DNA of 64,000 bases from an uncultured Erythrobacter sp. GTDB lineage: Bacteria; Pseudomonadota; Alphaproteobacteria; Sphingomonadales; Sphingomonadaceae. A program made the position numbers and the translations under genes. Below, in pieces: positions 34,566 to 42,869 of the stretch. Under the pieces are notes generated by a model, which saw nothing but the letters and a program-made list of their open reading frames with translations, ran no database searches and was not told the DNA's origin. The stretch spans positions 62,001-126,000 of the forward strand of contig CANMSD010000002.1 in NCBI GenBank assembly GCA_947500645.1, in the 5' to 3' direction. The first letter of the stretch is position 1. Each line of letters begins with the position of its first letter.

Positions 34566-35360
34566 ATGTCATTGGGTCAAGAAGTCGCCGCCAACCTGCC
34601 ATATCTTCGACGCTATGCGCGCGCACTTACAGGATCGCAAAACACCGGCGACGCCTTTGTTCGCGCTACGCTGGAAGCGGCGTTGGCAGATGAGGAACTG
34701 AAGCGATCACTCGAAGATGGTCGGGTCGCGCTCTACGCGGCATTCAACAAATTGTGGTCGAGCGCTTATCTGGAAGTGGCCAAGGATGATGCACCGGCAG
34801 GCGAGCACGAGGCAGCTGCCCATGCCCGGCTCGGTACGATCACACCGCTCAACCGGCAGGCACTACTGCTCACCACTCTGGAGGATTTCACGCCAGCGCA
34901 AGCCGCCAAAATCATGGAGCTTGACACAGGCGATGTCGAAAAGCTCGTTCAGGAGGCGATCGAGGAAATCGACCGCGAGTCCGCGACCAGTGTTCTTATT
35001 ATCGAAGACGAGCCGCTAATCTCGATGCAGCTGGAAGATCTGGTCACATCTTTGGGCCATACAATCTGCGGCACAGCGGCCACGCGTACACAAGCGCAGG
35101 AAGTGGTCAGCGAGAAAACGCCTGGCCTGGTCCTCGCCGATATCCAATTGGCAGATGGCTCATCGGGTCTCGATGCGGTCGACGACATACTGGCGATTGG
35201 CGATGTGCCGGTGATCTTCATCACCGCCTATCCCGAACGGCTGCTGACCGGTGATCGGCCGGAGCCGACCTATCTAGTGACAAAACCGTTTGAGGAACGC
35301 ACAGTCCGCGCCGCGATCAGTCAGGCGCTGTTTTTCGGATCCAGTCGCCCAATCGACTAA
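34566..35360 (+). CDS. phyR: General stress response regulator PhyR
   Basis: This 264-residue protein fuses an N-terminal sigma-factor-like domain (about 1-130, sigma2- and sigma4-like helices) to a C-terminal receiver domain (about 138-258). The receiver has D192 in LVLADIQLADG as the likely phosphorylation site, plus VIIEDEP at its start and the KPF lysine near the end. When phosphorylated, PhyR binds the anti-sigma factor NepR and frees EcfG. The start follows a GGGAG site. It converges with the CHASE kinase gene, and nepR-ecfG lie just beyond, so the whole partner-switch is in one locus. Probably autoregulated by EcfG. Confidence 0.96.
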   Translation: MSLGQEVAANLPYLRRYARALTGSQNTGDAFVRATLEAALADEELKRSLEDGRVALYAAFNKLWSSAYLEVAKDDAPAGEHEAAAHARLGTITPLNRQALLLTTLEDFTPAQAAKIMELDTGDVEKLVQEAIEEIDRESATSVLIIEDEPLISMQLEDLVTSLGHTICGTAATRTQAQEVVSEKTPGLVLADIQLADGSSGLDAVDDILAIGDVPVIFITAYPERLLTGDRPEPTYLVTKPFEERTVRAAISQALFFGSSRPID

Positions 35361-35397
35361 GGCTGGCTGCGAACTCGCGTTCGTCCAAGCAGAGTCC

Positions 35398-36984
35398 CTA
35401 GTACTGTTCGCGAATTCTGAAGTCTTCGCGGCGACGCACGGCTACTCGCAGCACGCAGCGCACGCCATCTTGCTCGAATTCGAGCGCGACCGGCTGCCGC
35501 AATTCGTGTGCTACGATCTTTTCTATCAGCTCCGTGCCAAACCCGCGCCCGCGCGTTTGATTCACCGGCGGGCCACCGGTTTCACGCCATTCCACCTCGG
35601 CCAAATGCGGTTCGATCAAGCGCCAGTTTATTGAAACCTTGCCGTCCTGCCCGCTTAGTGCACCAAACTTGGCCGCGTTGGTGGCAAGTTCATGGATCGC
35701 CTGACCAAAGGTCAACGCATCATTGGGCGCAAGCTCGACCGGAGGACCTTCGAATTCCACCGTGTGCTCCTGCGCGGCGCTGACGTGAGCGAGCTCGGCT
35801 TCAATTATGGCGCTGATCGCGGTCGTGCCCCACTGCGAATGGGTGAGCAGATCATGCGTGGCGGATAGCGCTCTGATCCGCCCTTCGAACCCTTCGGTGA
35901 ACTCATCGATGTCGTTAGCCCGGCGGCGCGTCAGCGACAGGATCGATAGCACATTGGCGAGCGTATTCTTTACTCGGTGGTTGAGCTCCCGGGTGAGCGA
36001 GTTGCGGATCGAATATTGCTCTTCAAAAAAGTCGATGCGCGCCTGGTCCTCTGCAGCCTGGCTGGCGAGCAATCGCGCCAGCAGCATCAACAAGCTTGCA
36101 ACCGCCAAGCCAAACAGCAGCGCGACGTATGACATGGGCGTAAGGAATCCCGAACGTGGCGCGTCGACAACCAGCGCAAACTGGCGATTGGCAAGCTCGA
36201 TTGGCTCGGTCACGCTCACCCCGCCCGCAGCTAAAGAAGAATGGCTGGCAAGCAGATTCGCAGGCGCCGCTTCTCCATCATAGAGGCGCACGCTGATTTC
36301 TTTATCTGGTACTTGCTCGCTCGCGACATCAAGAAGTTTGGCGGCGTGAAAGGGAATGAAAAGAAAGCTTGCGGGTACGTCTGCTCCATTACCTTCCGCT
36401 AGCACCGGCATGAAGATAGCGAAGCCGCGTGCTGCCGGATCGCTGCCATATGCCAGTTGCACGGTACCGGAAGCGGTAGGGCTTCGCTCTCGCGTGGCTT
36501 CGATCATGGCTGCGCGGCGCACAGGATCTGAATAGAGATCGAAACCAGCACCTTCATCACGCTGGCCCGTTTCCGGAACGAACCCAGTAACTAGCGCCTG
36601 TTCGTCGCTGTCATCAACTTGCGCCCAGCCGACGCCTTGTGCGCTTTGAGAAGAGGGATCGATATCCAACTCCCGCGCAAACTGACGGAATAACGACACT
36701 TCAATCGCATCTCTGCTGCTGAACAGAGCAGCTCCGGCTCGAAGATAGGCAACGGAGTCCTTGGCCTCGTGGCTCAAAGACGCAGCGATGGATACTGCCA
36801 CTTCGCGAAGCTGCGCCCGCTCGCTCTGGCGTGCATTGCTCTCGATTGCATACACACTCAGAACGCTGATCACGGCAACAGCAAGAAAGATGGCCGCAGG
36901 AATAGCTTTCGGGTAGCTGAGCAACCAATGCCGCACACGCCCGATAGCCTTTCCGCTGCTGTATCTTGATGCCTTTGCGTGCAT
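35398..36984 (-). CDS. CHASE-domain HWE/HisKA_2 sensor histidine kinase (PhyK-like)
   Basis: The longest frame starts at 37044, but that ATG lies inside the promoter. ATG 36984 (MHAKASRYSSGK) gives 528 residues. A membrane helix at about 22-42 is followed by a periplasmic CHASE-type sensor (about 60-270, with GVGWAQVDDSDEQ and AIFMPVLAEG), a second helix (about 288-310), and a HisKA_2/HWE domain with the phosphoacceptor His in ELNHRVKNTLANV, then a HATPase domain (IHELATNAAKFGALS, GRGFGTELI). Kinases of this type next to phyR phosphorylate PhyR. It converges with phyR and shares a head-to-head EcfG promoter region with nepR. Confidence 0.92.
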   Translation of the reverse strand: MHAKASRYSSGKAIGRVRHWLLSYPKAIPAAIFLAVAVISVLSVYAIESNARQSERAQLREVAVSIAASLSHEAKDSVAYLRAGAALFSSRDAIEVSLFRQFARELDIDPSSQSAQGVGWAQVDDSDEQALVTGFVPETGQRDEGAGFDLYSDPVRRAAMIEATRERSPTASGTVQLAYGSDPAARGFAIFMPVLAEGNGADVPASFLFIPFHAAKLLDVASEQVPDKEISVRLYDGEAAPANLLASHSSLAAGGVSVTEPIELANRQFALVVDAPRSGFLTPMSYVALLFGLAVASLLMLLARLLASQAAEDQARIDFFEEQYSIRNSLTRELNHRVKNTLANVLSILSLTRRRANDIDEFTEGFEGRIRALSATHDLLTHSQWGTTAISAIIEAELAHVSAAQEHTVEFEGPPVELAPNDALTFGQAIHELATNAAKFGALSGQDGKVSINWRLIEPHLAEVEWRETGGPPVNQTRGRGFGTELIEKIVAHELRQPVALEFEQDGVRCVLRVAVRRREDFRIREQY

Positions 36985-37014
36985 TGATCCCAGTTCTTGA
37001 TTGGTACATCGCAG

Positions 37015-37039
37015 GGAACAAAAGATGGGCAGTATCGTT
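37015..37039 (+). promoter_or_regulatory. EcfG promoter of nepR-ecfG
   Basis: GGAAC (37015-37019), 16 bases, CGTT (37036-37039): an exact match to the EcfG consensus, about 85 bases before the nepR start. Confidence 0.85.
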
Positions 37040-37041
37040 CC
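37017..37041 (-). promoter_or_regulatory. Overlapping EcfG-type promoter of the histidine kinase
   Basis: On the minus strand GGAAC (37041-37037), 16 bases, TGTT (37020-37017). It occupies the same DNA as the nepR promoter, each -35 overlapping the other's -10. It would start transcription about 25 bases before ATG 36984. Confidence 0.6.
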
Positions 37042-37124
37042 CATTTTCGAACCAAAAAGATATCACCAAATTGGCGCCAAGCAGCGGTTTCCAGCTGTTT
37101 GATCAGAGGTTATCAGGACATTCC

Positions 37125-37337
37125 ATGGCCGCAGAGAAAAACTCACCCAGCGAAGACGCGTCGGCATCTAAGCACGCAAAAGACAAGTCTGGTGAGCAAC
37201 CGGAATGGGCGAACGGCCTGAAGCAGTTGTACGACTCTGTGGTCGACGAACCGCTTCCGGATAGCTTCAAAGATTTGCTCTCCAAGCTGGACTATGATGA
37301 TGGACCGGACGAAGCCAGCAAGGGCGACCTCGGCTGA
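37125..37337 (+). CDS. nepR: Anti-sigma factor NepR
   Basis: NepR sequesters EcfG and is itself bound by phosphorylated PhyR. ATG 37125 (MAAEKNSPSED) gives 70 residues; the longer open frame upstream would run through the promoter. The conserved NepR helices are present at about 30-60: WANGLKQLYDSVVDEPLPDSFKDLLSKLD. The N-terminus is polar and disordered, as usual. The stop shares its last base with the ecfG start (TGATG, 37335-37339), so the two are translationally coupled, which suits stoichiometric control. Confidence 0.93.
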   Translation: MAAEKNSPSEDASASKHAKDKSGEQPEWANGLKQLYDSVVDEPLPDSFKDLLSKLDYDDGPDEASKGDLG

Positions 37338-37945
37338 TGGCCGAAGGGGAGCGTACAGCCGCTGAAAAAGCTGACTTCAAGCGAGAGCTAACAGAAGTTG
37401 TACCGCATCTTCGTGCGTTCGCACGCGGTCTGTGTGGTCGTCCAGATATGGCCGACGACTTGGTGCAGGAGGCTTTGCTGAAAGCGTGGGCAGCGCAAGC
37501 ACGGTTTGAGCCGGGTACGTCGATGCGGGCCTGGACATTTGTTATTCTGCGCAACGCCTATCTCACCGATATGCGGCGAAACCGCTTTCGCGGCGACTAT
37601 GATGAGACCGTGGCCGAGCGTATTCTCACTGCACCAGCAGGGCAGGAGGAACCGATTCACCTGTCCGACATGCACCGCGCATTGCTAACCCTGCCGCCGG
37701 AGCGCCGCGAGGCTCTGCTCTTGGTTGGCGCTGGCGGTTTTTCTTATGAAGAAGCGGCGCAAATCTGTGGTTGCGCGGTCGGTACGATCAAAAGCCGGGT
37801 CGGACGTGCGCGGGCGACGCTTAACGATATGCTGGCGGAAGGGAACATCCCTCAACGCTCAATCGACGACGACACGGCGCACCGCGCCATTCTCGAAGAA
37901 TTGGATGAGGTGGCAGCCGGCAATGGTGAGACGAACAAAAGCTAA
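37337..37945 (+). CDS. ecfG: ECF sigma factor EcfG (general stress response)
   Basis: This 202-residue ECF sigma factor has the group 15 pattern. Sigma2 (about 18-85) has DDLVQEALLKAWAA and RAWTFVILRNAYLTDMRRN. Sigma4 (about 115-165) has LPPERREALLLVGAGGFSYEEAAQICGCAVGTIKSRVGRAR. It directs transcription from GGAAC-N16-CGTT promoters, several of which surround this locus. A 30-residue acidic C-terminal extension follows sigma4. It is co-transcribed with nepR. Confidence 0.95.
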   Translation: MAEGERTAAEKADFKRELTEVVPHLRAFARGLCGRPDMADDLVQEALLKAWAAQARFEPGTSMRAWTFVILRNAYLTDMRRNRFRGDYDETVAERILTAPAGQEEPIHLSDMHRALLTLPPERREALLLVGAGGFSYEEAAQICGCAVGTIKSRVGRARATLNDMLAEGNIPQRSIDDDTAHRAILEELDEVAAGNGETNKS

Positions 37946-37952
37946 CTAGTCT

Positions 37953-39227
37953 TCATTGTTCGCTTCGATCGACAACGCTCGTCACCGCAACATTCATCGT
38001 AACATTCGCCAATGTCCGCATGATGTCAGGCAGCATCTCGACAGCGACCAGCAGCGCAAGCGGCTCGATCGGGACACCCATTGCCAGCGCAATCGGGCCA
38101 ATCGAGACGACGAAACTGATCGAACCGGGCAGGCTGACCGACCCGACACTGATGATCAGCGCAACCGCAATGCCAGCAGCGGCCACTCCGGGCGTAATCT
38201 CCACCCCGGCGAGCGAGGCTACATAAAGCGCCACCGCCATGTTCATTGCCGGACTGGTCGCGCGGAAAATCGCGACGGCCAATGGCAGCACAAATTCGCT
38301 GGTCCGCTCGCGCAGTTTGAGGCGGTTGGCGCTGTCGAGCATGGCCGGAAGGCTCGCGAGCGAGCTCTGCGTCGAAACGGCCACGGCCTGCGCGGGTAAG
38401 ACCGCCTTGGCAAACTTGACTGGGTTCACTCCGCCCAGCAGCCAAGCGACCATATAGGCGAGCAGGAGGATGAAGCCGCCCATCGCTGACACCACGAGAA
38501 TATAGTGCACCAAAGCTGCAAAAGCACCGCCGCCGCTCTTCAAGCCGACGCCGAAGGCAAGCGCAAACACACCGACCGGCGCAATCCACAGCACCCAACC
38601 GATGATCATCAGCATGGTGTTGGCCAGCGCATGGAAGAAGCCGAGCATCCGCTCCTCTTGCGCATGAGGCAAGCGCGTAACGGCAATAGCGAACAGAGCG
38701 AAGAATATTGTCAGCGGCAACATGGCGGTCTCGGCCGCTGCCGAGATGACATTGGGTGCGATTAGTGACGAGAGAAAAGCGAATATGTCGGGCACCTCTC
38801 CGGCACTCTCCGGCGCATCGGCAAGAAATGCGCTTGCGCCTTGTGGGATCGGTGACAGTTCAAGCAACCAAGGCAGGAAGACCGCAGTAAAAATCCCGCC
38901 TGCAATCAGCACAGTGAACACTAGCGTAAGAAAACGCCGCGCCGCTGCGCCCGCCCGCGCGGCCTCCGCCATTTGCGCAATCCCCAGCACCAGCAAGGCT
39001 GCGACCAGCGGTATAATCGTCATCTGTAATGCACGCAGCCATAGCGACCCGACCAGCGCAATCGATTGCTGCACCCAACTCGTCAGATCGGCTCCAGAAA
39101 AGACCATTCCGAACGCCAGGCCGCCGATAAGGCCTGCGAATGTGAGCAGCACCGGTAACTTGATCGGAGTGAGTGCAAAGCGTTGGCTATCAATCGCTTC
39201 CGGCCCAGCCTCTATTGTATCGGTCAA
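37953..39227 (-). CDS. Dicarboxylate/amino acid:cation symporter (DAACS family)
   Basis: This integral membrane protein has the DAACS (GltP/DctA) pattern: GLAFGMVFSGADL, a serine-rich re-entrant loop region (AVAVSTQSSLASLPAMLDSANRL), and the second hairpin region with ATSPAMNMAVALYVASLAG. It would import dicarboxylates or acidic amino acids with Na+ or H+. The frame is open to 39401, but that start overlaps glmM antisense. TTG 39227, with a GGGAAC-type site upstream, gives 424 residues, the normal family length, and is my choice. It is divergent from glmM. Confidence 0.88.
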   Translation of the reverse strand: MTDTIEAGPEAIDSQRFALTPIKLPVLLTFAGLIGGLAFGMVFSGADLTSWVQQSIALVGSLWLRALQMTIIPLVAALLVLGIAQMAEAARAGAAARRFLTLVFTVLIAGGIFTAVFLPWLLELSPIPQGASAFLADAPESAGEVPDIFAFLSSLIAPNVISAAAETAMLPLTIFFALFAIAVTRLPHAQEERMLGFFHALANTMLMIIGWVLWIAPVGVFALAFGVGLKSGGGAFAALVHYILVVSAMGGFILLLAYMVAWLLGGVNPVKFAKAVLPAQAVAVSTQSSLASLPAMLDSANRLKLRERTSEFVLPLAVAIFRATSPAMNMAVALYVASLAGVEITPGVAAAGIAVALIISVGSVSLPGSISFVVSIGPIALAMGVPIEPLALLVAVEMLPDIMRTLANVTMNVAVTSVVDRSEQ

Positions 39228-39354
39228 ATTCTGTTCCCTTTTGCGCGCTGCGCCCTTCCATTCGCGCGATAACCGCGCCAGAAGCGCCTGACAATTGAGC
39301 CTGATCGCCAAGCGACGTTGTGCTGGTGATACAATGGAGACCAAAGACACCGTC

Positions 39355-40692
39355 ATGGGACGCAAATTTTTCGGTACAGATGGCATTCGGGGCCGCACCA
39401 ACAGTGAAGTAATGACATCGGAAATGGCGATGAAGGTCGGCCAGTCGGCGGGCGGTCATTTCATGCGCGGCGAGCACCGCCACCGGGTGGTGATCGGCAA
39501 GGATACTCGCCTGTCGGGCTACATGATCGAGAGCGCGCTGGTCGCCGGTTTCACCAGTGTCGGTATGGATGTGATCATGACTGGTCCGATCCCGACGCCC
39601 GCCATTGCACTGCTCACCCGCGAGATGCGCGCCGACCTAGGCGTTATGATTTCAGCCAGCCACAACCCTTATGAGGATAACGGCATCAAACTGTTCGGGC
39701 CCGATGGATTCAAGCTCTCGGATCAGGACGAGATGGAGATCGAAAAGCTGCTCGATCTCCAGCCAGCTCTGGTCGATGCGTCGCAGATTGGTCGCGCCCG
39801 AAGGATCGAAGATGCGCGCGGACGCTATATTCACGCGATCAAGCAATCGGTGTCTGACGAAACCCGCTTCGATGGGCTCAAAGTGGTGGTCGATTGCGCC
39901 AATGGTGCCGCTTACGAGGTTGCTCCATCGGCGATATGGGAACTGGGCGCGGAGGTAATCACCGTCGGCGTCAACCCGAACGGCACCAACATCAATGATG
40001 GTGTCGGTTCAACCGCAATCGAAGCGCTGCAGGCAAAGGTCGTCGAAGAGAAGGCGGATATTGGTATCGCGCTTGATGGCGATGCGGATCGCCTGATCGT
40101 GGTCGACGAGAAAGGCAAGGCGGTCGATGGCGACCAGATCATGGCCCTGATCGCTGGGCGCATGCACGAAAAGGGCGCTTTGACTGGAGGCGGTGTGGTG
40201 GCGACAGTGATGTCCAATCTCGGGCTTGAGCGTCATCTTGAGTCGCTTGGCCTGACGCTCGAACGCACCAAGGTGGGCGACCGCTACGTCTTGGAACGCA
40301 TGAAAGAGGGCGGGTTCAATGTCGGCGGCGAACAATCCGGCCATATGATTCTGCTAGACCACGCGACAACGGGCGATGGCTCGGTCGCCGCTTTGCGCGT
40401 GCTGTCCAGCCTGGTTCGCTCGAACAAGCCCGCCAGCGAGTTGCTGCACGTCTTCGACCCGGTCCCGCAATTGCTCAAAAATGTGCGCTATTCAGGCGGG
40501 AAGCCGCTCGAGAACAGCAATGTCAAACAGGTGATCGGCGAGGCTGAAGAAGAGCTGAAAGGTCATGGCCGGCTGGTCATAAGACCGTCCGGCACAGAGC
40601 CTGTCATTCGCGTCATGGCGGAGGGAGACGACAGCGCGCAGGTCGAGACGGTGGTCGACCGGATCTGCGATGCGGTGCGCGCCGCAGCCTGA
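39355..40692 (+). CDS. glmM: Phosphoglucosamine mutase
   Basis: GlmM converts glucosamine-6-phosphate to glucosamine-1-phosphate for UDP-GlcNAc, peptidoglycan and LPS synthesis. The start at ATG 39355 gives [16 protein letters not shown] and 445 residues, the normal length. The active-site phosphoserine is S102 in [12 protein letters not shown]; the Mg-binding loop is DGDADR; the sugar loop is GGEQSGH; the phosphate loop is [12 protein letters not shown]. It heads an operon with a DUF1272 gene and thiD. Confidence 0.97.
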   Translation: MGRKFFGTDGIRGRTNSEVMTSEMAMKVGQSAGGHFMRGEHRHRVVIGKDTRLSGYMIESALVAGFTSVGMDVIMTGPIPTPAIALLTREMRADLGVMISASHNPYEDNGIKLFGPDGFKLSDQDEMEIEKLLDLQPALVDASQIGRARRIEDARGRYIHAIKQSVSDETRFDGLKVVVDCANGAAYEVAPSAIWELGAEVITVGVNPNGTNINDGVGSTAIEALQAKVVEEKADIGIALDGDADRLIVVDEKGKAVDGDQIMALIAGRMHEKGALTGGGVVATVMSNLGLERHLESLGLTLERTKVGDRYVLERMKEGGFNVGGEQSGHMILLDHATTGDGSVAALRVLSSLVRSNKPASELLHVFDPVPQLLKNVRYSGGKPLENSNVKQVIGEAEEELKGHGRLVIRPSGTEPVIRVMAEGDDSAQVETVVDRICDAVRAAA

Positions 40693-40709
40693 CATAGGGG
40701 AGCACAAAG

Positions 40710-40949
40710 ATGTTGGAAATGCGCCCAGATTGCGAACGCTGCGGATCGGACCTGACAGCCGAGGCACCAGGCGCTTTTATTTGCAGCTTTGAATGCACCT
40801 TCTGCGCGGATTGTGCAGAGCAGCTGGATGATCAATGCCCCAATTGCGGCGGCGAGTTGATGGACCGACCCACCCGCGCCAAGGCGTTGCACGAAAAATA
40901 CCCACCTTCGACCGAGCGAAAGTTCAACCCCTCGACGGGCTCAGGATGA
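40710..40949 (+). CDS. DUF1272 small zinc-ribbon-like protein
   Basis: This 79-residue protein has four CxxC-type pairs: CERC near residue 8, C-x3-C near 26-30, CADC near 33 and CPNC near 43. They probably bind one or two zinc ions. It matches DUF1272 (MLEMRPDCERCGSDL). Function unknown. It begins 17 bases after glmM and its stop overlaps the thiD start by four bases (ATGA at 40946-40949), so it is embedded in the operon. Confidence 0.88.
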   Translation: MLEMRPDCERCGSDLTAEAPGAFICSFECTFCADCAEQLDDQCPNCGGELMDRPTRAKALHEKYPPSTERKFNPSTGSG

Positions 40950-41752
40950 GCGGAGACAAAAAACCTCCTCGCATTCTCGCGATTGCCGGTTCGGATTCCT
41001 CCGGCGGCGCGGGCATCCAGGCGGATATCAAGACGATAACCATGCTCAGCGGTTATGCGATGACCGCCATCACAGCTGTCACCGCGCAAAACACACAAGG
41101 TGTGCAAGCGGTTGAGGTGCTTCCGACAGACCTGGTGGTGGAGCAGATCAAGAGCTGCCTAAACGATATCGGTGCCGATGCGATCAAGATCGGGATGGTT
41201 GGCAGTGCGAAAACGGCCTTTGCGATCGAGCGAGTTCTGGTCGATGCGACCGAGAACATTGTGCTCGATCCCGTCATGGTCGCGACCAGCGGCGCGGCGC
41301 TCGCCGATGAAGAAACCCGCGCGGCATTCGGCCGCTTGATGAGCTTCGCCACCGTAGTGACACCCAATCTGCCAGAGCTGGAGGCGCTGACGGGCTTGCC
41401 TTGCGGCGACGAGGCACAGATCGAAGCAGCGGCGGCATGCATTGTCGACCGATATGGCTGCTCGGTGTTGGCCAAGGGCGGACACGGAAACGGGGAACAA
41501 CTGACCGATTATCTGTTTGATAGCGGAGGGCTTCAGGCCAGTTTCACCGATACCCGTATTGAGACCCGCCACACGCATGGCACAGGCTGCACGTTGTCTA
41601 GCGCGATTGCGACATTCCTTGGTTATGGCTTGTCACTCGAGCACGCAGTCAGGCTCGCACGCGGTTTTGTCCGCCAAGCGATCCTGCAAGCCCCAGGATA
41701 TGGCTCGCACAGCGGCCCGTTAGGTCACCAAGCGGTGCGCGATCTTTCGTAA
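40946..41752 (+). CDS. thiD: Hydroxymethylpyrimidine/phosphomethylpyrimidine kinase
   Basis: ThiD phosphorylates HMP and HMP-phosphate in thiamine synthesis. The open frame extends upstream to 40835 but the true start is ATG 40946 (MSGDKKPPRILAIAGSDSSGGAG), overlapping the DUF1272 stop; this gives 268 residues. Family motifs: IAGSDSSGGAGIQADIKT at the start, DPVMVATSG near 110, TPNLPELEALTG near 145, and the anion-hole/catalytic THGTGCTLSSAIA near 210. A TPP riboswitch is not seen upstream. Confidence 0.95.
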   Translation: MSGDKKPPRILAIAGSDSSGGAGIQADIKTITMLSGYAMTAITAVTAQNTQGVQAVEVLPTDLVVEQIKSCLNDIGADAIKIGMVGSAKTAFAIERVLVDATENIVLDPVMVATSGAALADEETRAAFGRLMSFATVVTPNLPELEALTGLPCGDEAQIEAAAACIVDRYGCSVLAKGGHGNGEQLTDYLFDSGGLQASFTDTRIETRHTHGTGCTLSSAIATFLGYGLSLEHAVRLARGFVRQAILQAPGYGSHSGPLGHQAVRDLS

Positions 41753-41790
41753 CGGAGGGTGCGGGTGGCTAGGTTGCTAAACCAAGAAGC

Positions 41791-42663
41791 CTAGCGGTCC
41801 AGTTCGTAAAACTCGGCGATGTGTTCCCACGCCTCATCGGCGGTTTCGCACCAGTGGAACAGGTCGAGGTCCTTCTTCGAGATCGTGCCTTCCTCGGCGA
41901 TCGCTTCGAAGTTGACAACACGGCTCCAGAAGTCCTTGCCGAATAGCAGGATCGGGATCGGTTTCATCTTGCCGGTCTGGATCAGGGTGAGCAGCTCGAA
42001 GAACTCATCGAACGTGCCGAATCCACCGGGGAAGACTGCAACAGCGCGAGCGCGCAGCAAGAAGTGCATCTTGCGCAGCGCAAAATAGTGGAAATTGAGC
42101 GACAGATACGGCGTCACGTATGAATTTGGTGCCTGTTCATGCGGCAGGATGATGTTGAGGCCAATGGACTCCGCACCGGCATCCGATGCGCCGCGATTGG
42201 CCGCCTCCATGATCGACGGGCCGCCACCAGAGCAAACAACAAACTGCCGCTTTCCTTCTTCGATGATCGCCTTTTCGGAGACCATTTTCGCAAGTGTATG
42301 CGCCTCGGTGTAATATTTCGCCTTGGCGGCCAGGTTTGCTGCGACCTTCTGATCGTACTCGCTGCCGTTCTTCGCCGCTTCGATCTTCGCATCGGCCTCC
42401 TCTGGCGAAGGAATGCGCGCGGAACCATACATAACCAGCGTCGAGCCAACCCGCGCCTCATCAAGCAGCATTTCCGGCTTCAGAAGTTCGAGCTGGAAAC
42501 GAACCGGACGCAGCTCATCGCGGAGCATGAAATCCACGTCGCGAAACGCAAGCTTATATGCGGGATGGTCTGTCTGGGGGGTTCGGTCGGGCGCTTCCTC
42601 GGCGAAGCGGGTTTCCTGTTCCGCGCGGTAGAACTTGCGGTCTGTAAGGTCTTTTTCTGTCAT
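41791..42663 (-). CDS. LOG family protein (Rossmann nucleotide 5'-monophosphate phosphoribohydrolase-like)
   Basis: This 290-residue protein carries the LOG motif PGGFGTFDEFFE (about 205-216) and a GGGPSIMEAANRGA loop (about 145). Members hydrolyse the N-glycosidic bond of nucleotide monophosphates, best known for cytokinin activation in plants. This is the longer bacterial type, with about 90 extra N-terminal residues. Leftward and isolated; the region upstream carries the tandem operator of the TonB receptor gene. Confidence 0.9.
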   Translation of the reverse strand: MTEKDLTDRKFYRAEQETRFAEEAPDRTPQTDHPAYKLAFRDVDFMLRDELRPVRFQLELLKPEMLLDEARVGSTLVMYGSARIPSPEEADAKIEAAKNGSEYDQKVAANLAAKAKYYTEAHTLAKMVSEKAIIEEGKRQFVVCSGGGPSIMEAANRGASDAGAESIGLNIILPHEQAPNSYVTPYLSLNFHYFALRKMHFLLRARAVAVFPGGFGTFDEFFELLTLIQTGKMKPIPILLFGKDFWSRVVNFEAIAEEGTISKKDLDLFHWCETADEAWEHIAEFYELDR

Positions 42664-42790
42664 GAAGTCGCCCTAGGGGCACGGGGATGGCTGGGCAAGC
42701 AGGCATTCTCACGAAATTAGTGGGTCTCAATCGTTGCCGTAACGCAACATCCGCACCGTCTTCGATATCACCTGTGCAAGATAGTAAAAT

Positions 42791-42816
42791 TTGTCTGGAC
42801 AAATTTGTCTGGACAA
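42791..42816. promoter_or_regulatory. Tandem TTGTCTGGACAA operator-like sites
   Basis: TTGTC-TG-GACAA occurs at 42791-42802 and again at 42805-42816, 14 bases apart, inside a longer direct repeat. Each is a near-palindrome with TTGTC/GACAA arms. The pair lies 54 bases before the TonB receptor start. The binding protein is unknown. Confidence 0.6.
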
Positions 42817-42869
42817 GTGCATCTTATCGGTTGGGCGGTTGAGCAACCGCTGAATAGGGAGGAAAATTG

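Noticed and set aside
36985..37044. Longer N-terminus of the CHASE kinase from ATG 37044
   Set aside because: The extra 20 codons would lie inside and upstream of its own EcfG promoter; ATG 36984 fits the predicted transcript start.
36966..37124. Upstream extension of nepR
   Set aside because: The extra 53 codons run through the EcfG promoter and overlap the kinase start antisense. NepR proteins are short and begin at ATG 37125.
39228..39401. N-terminal extension of the DAACS symporter
   Set aside because: It overlaps the glmM start antisense and is not like the family N-terminus; a TTG at 39227 gives normal length.
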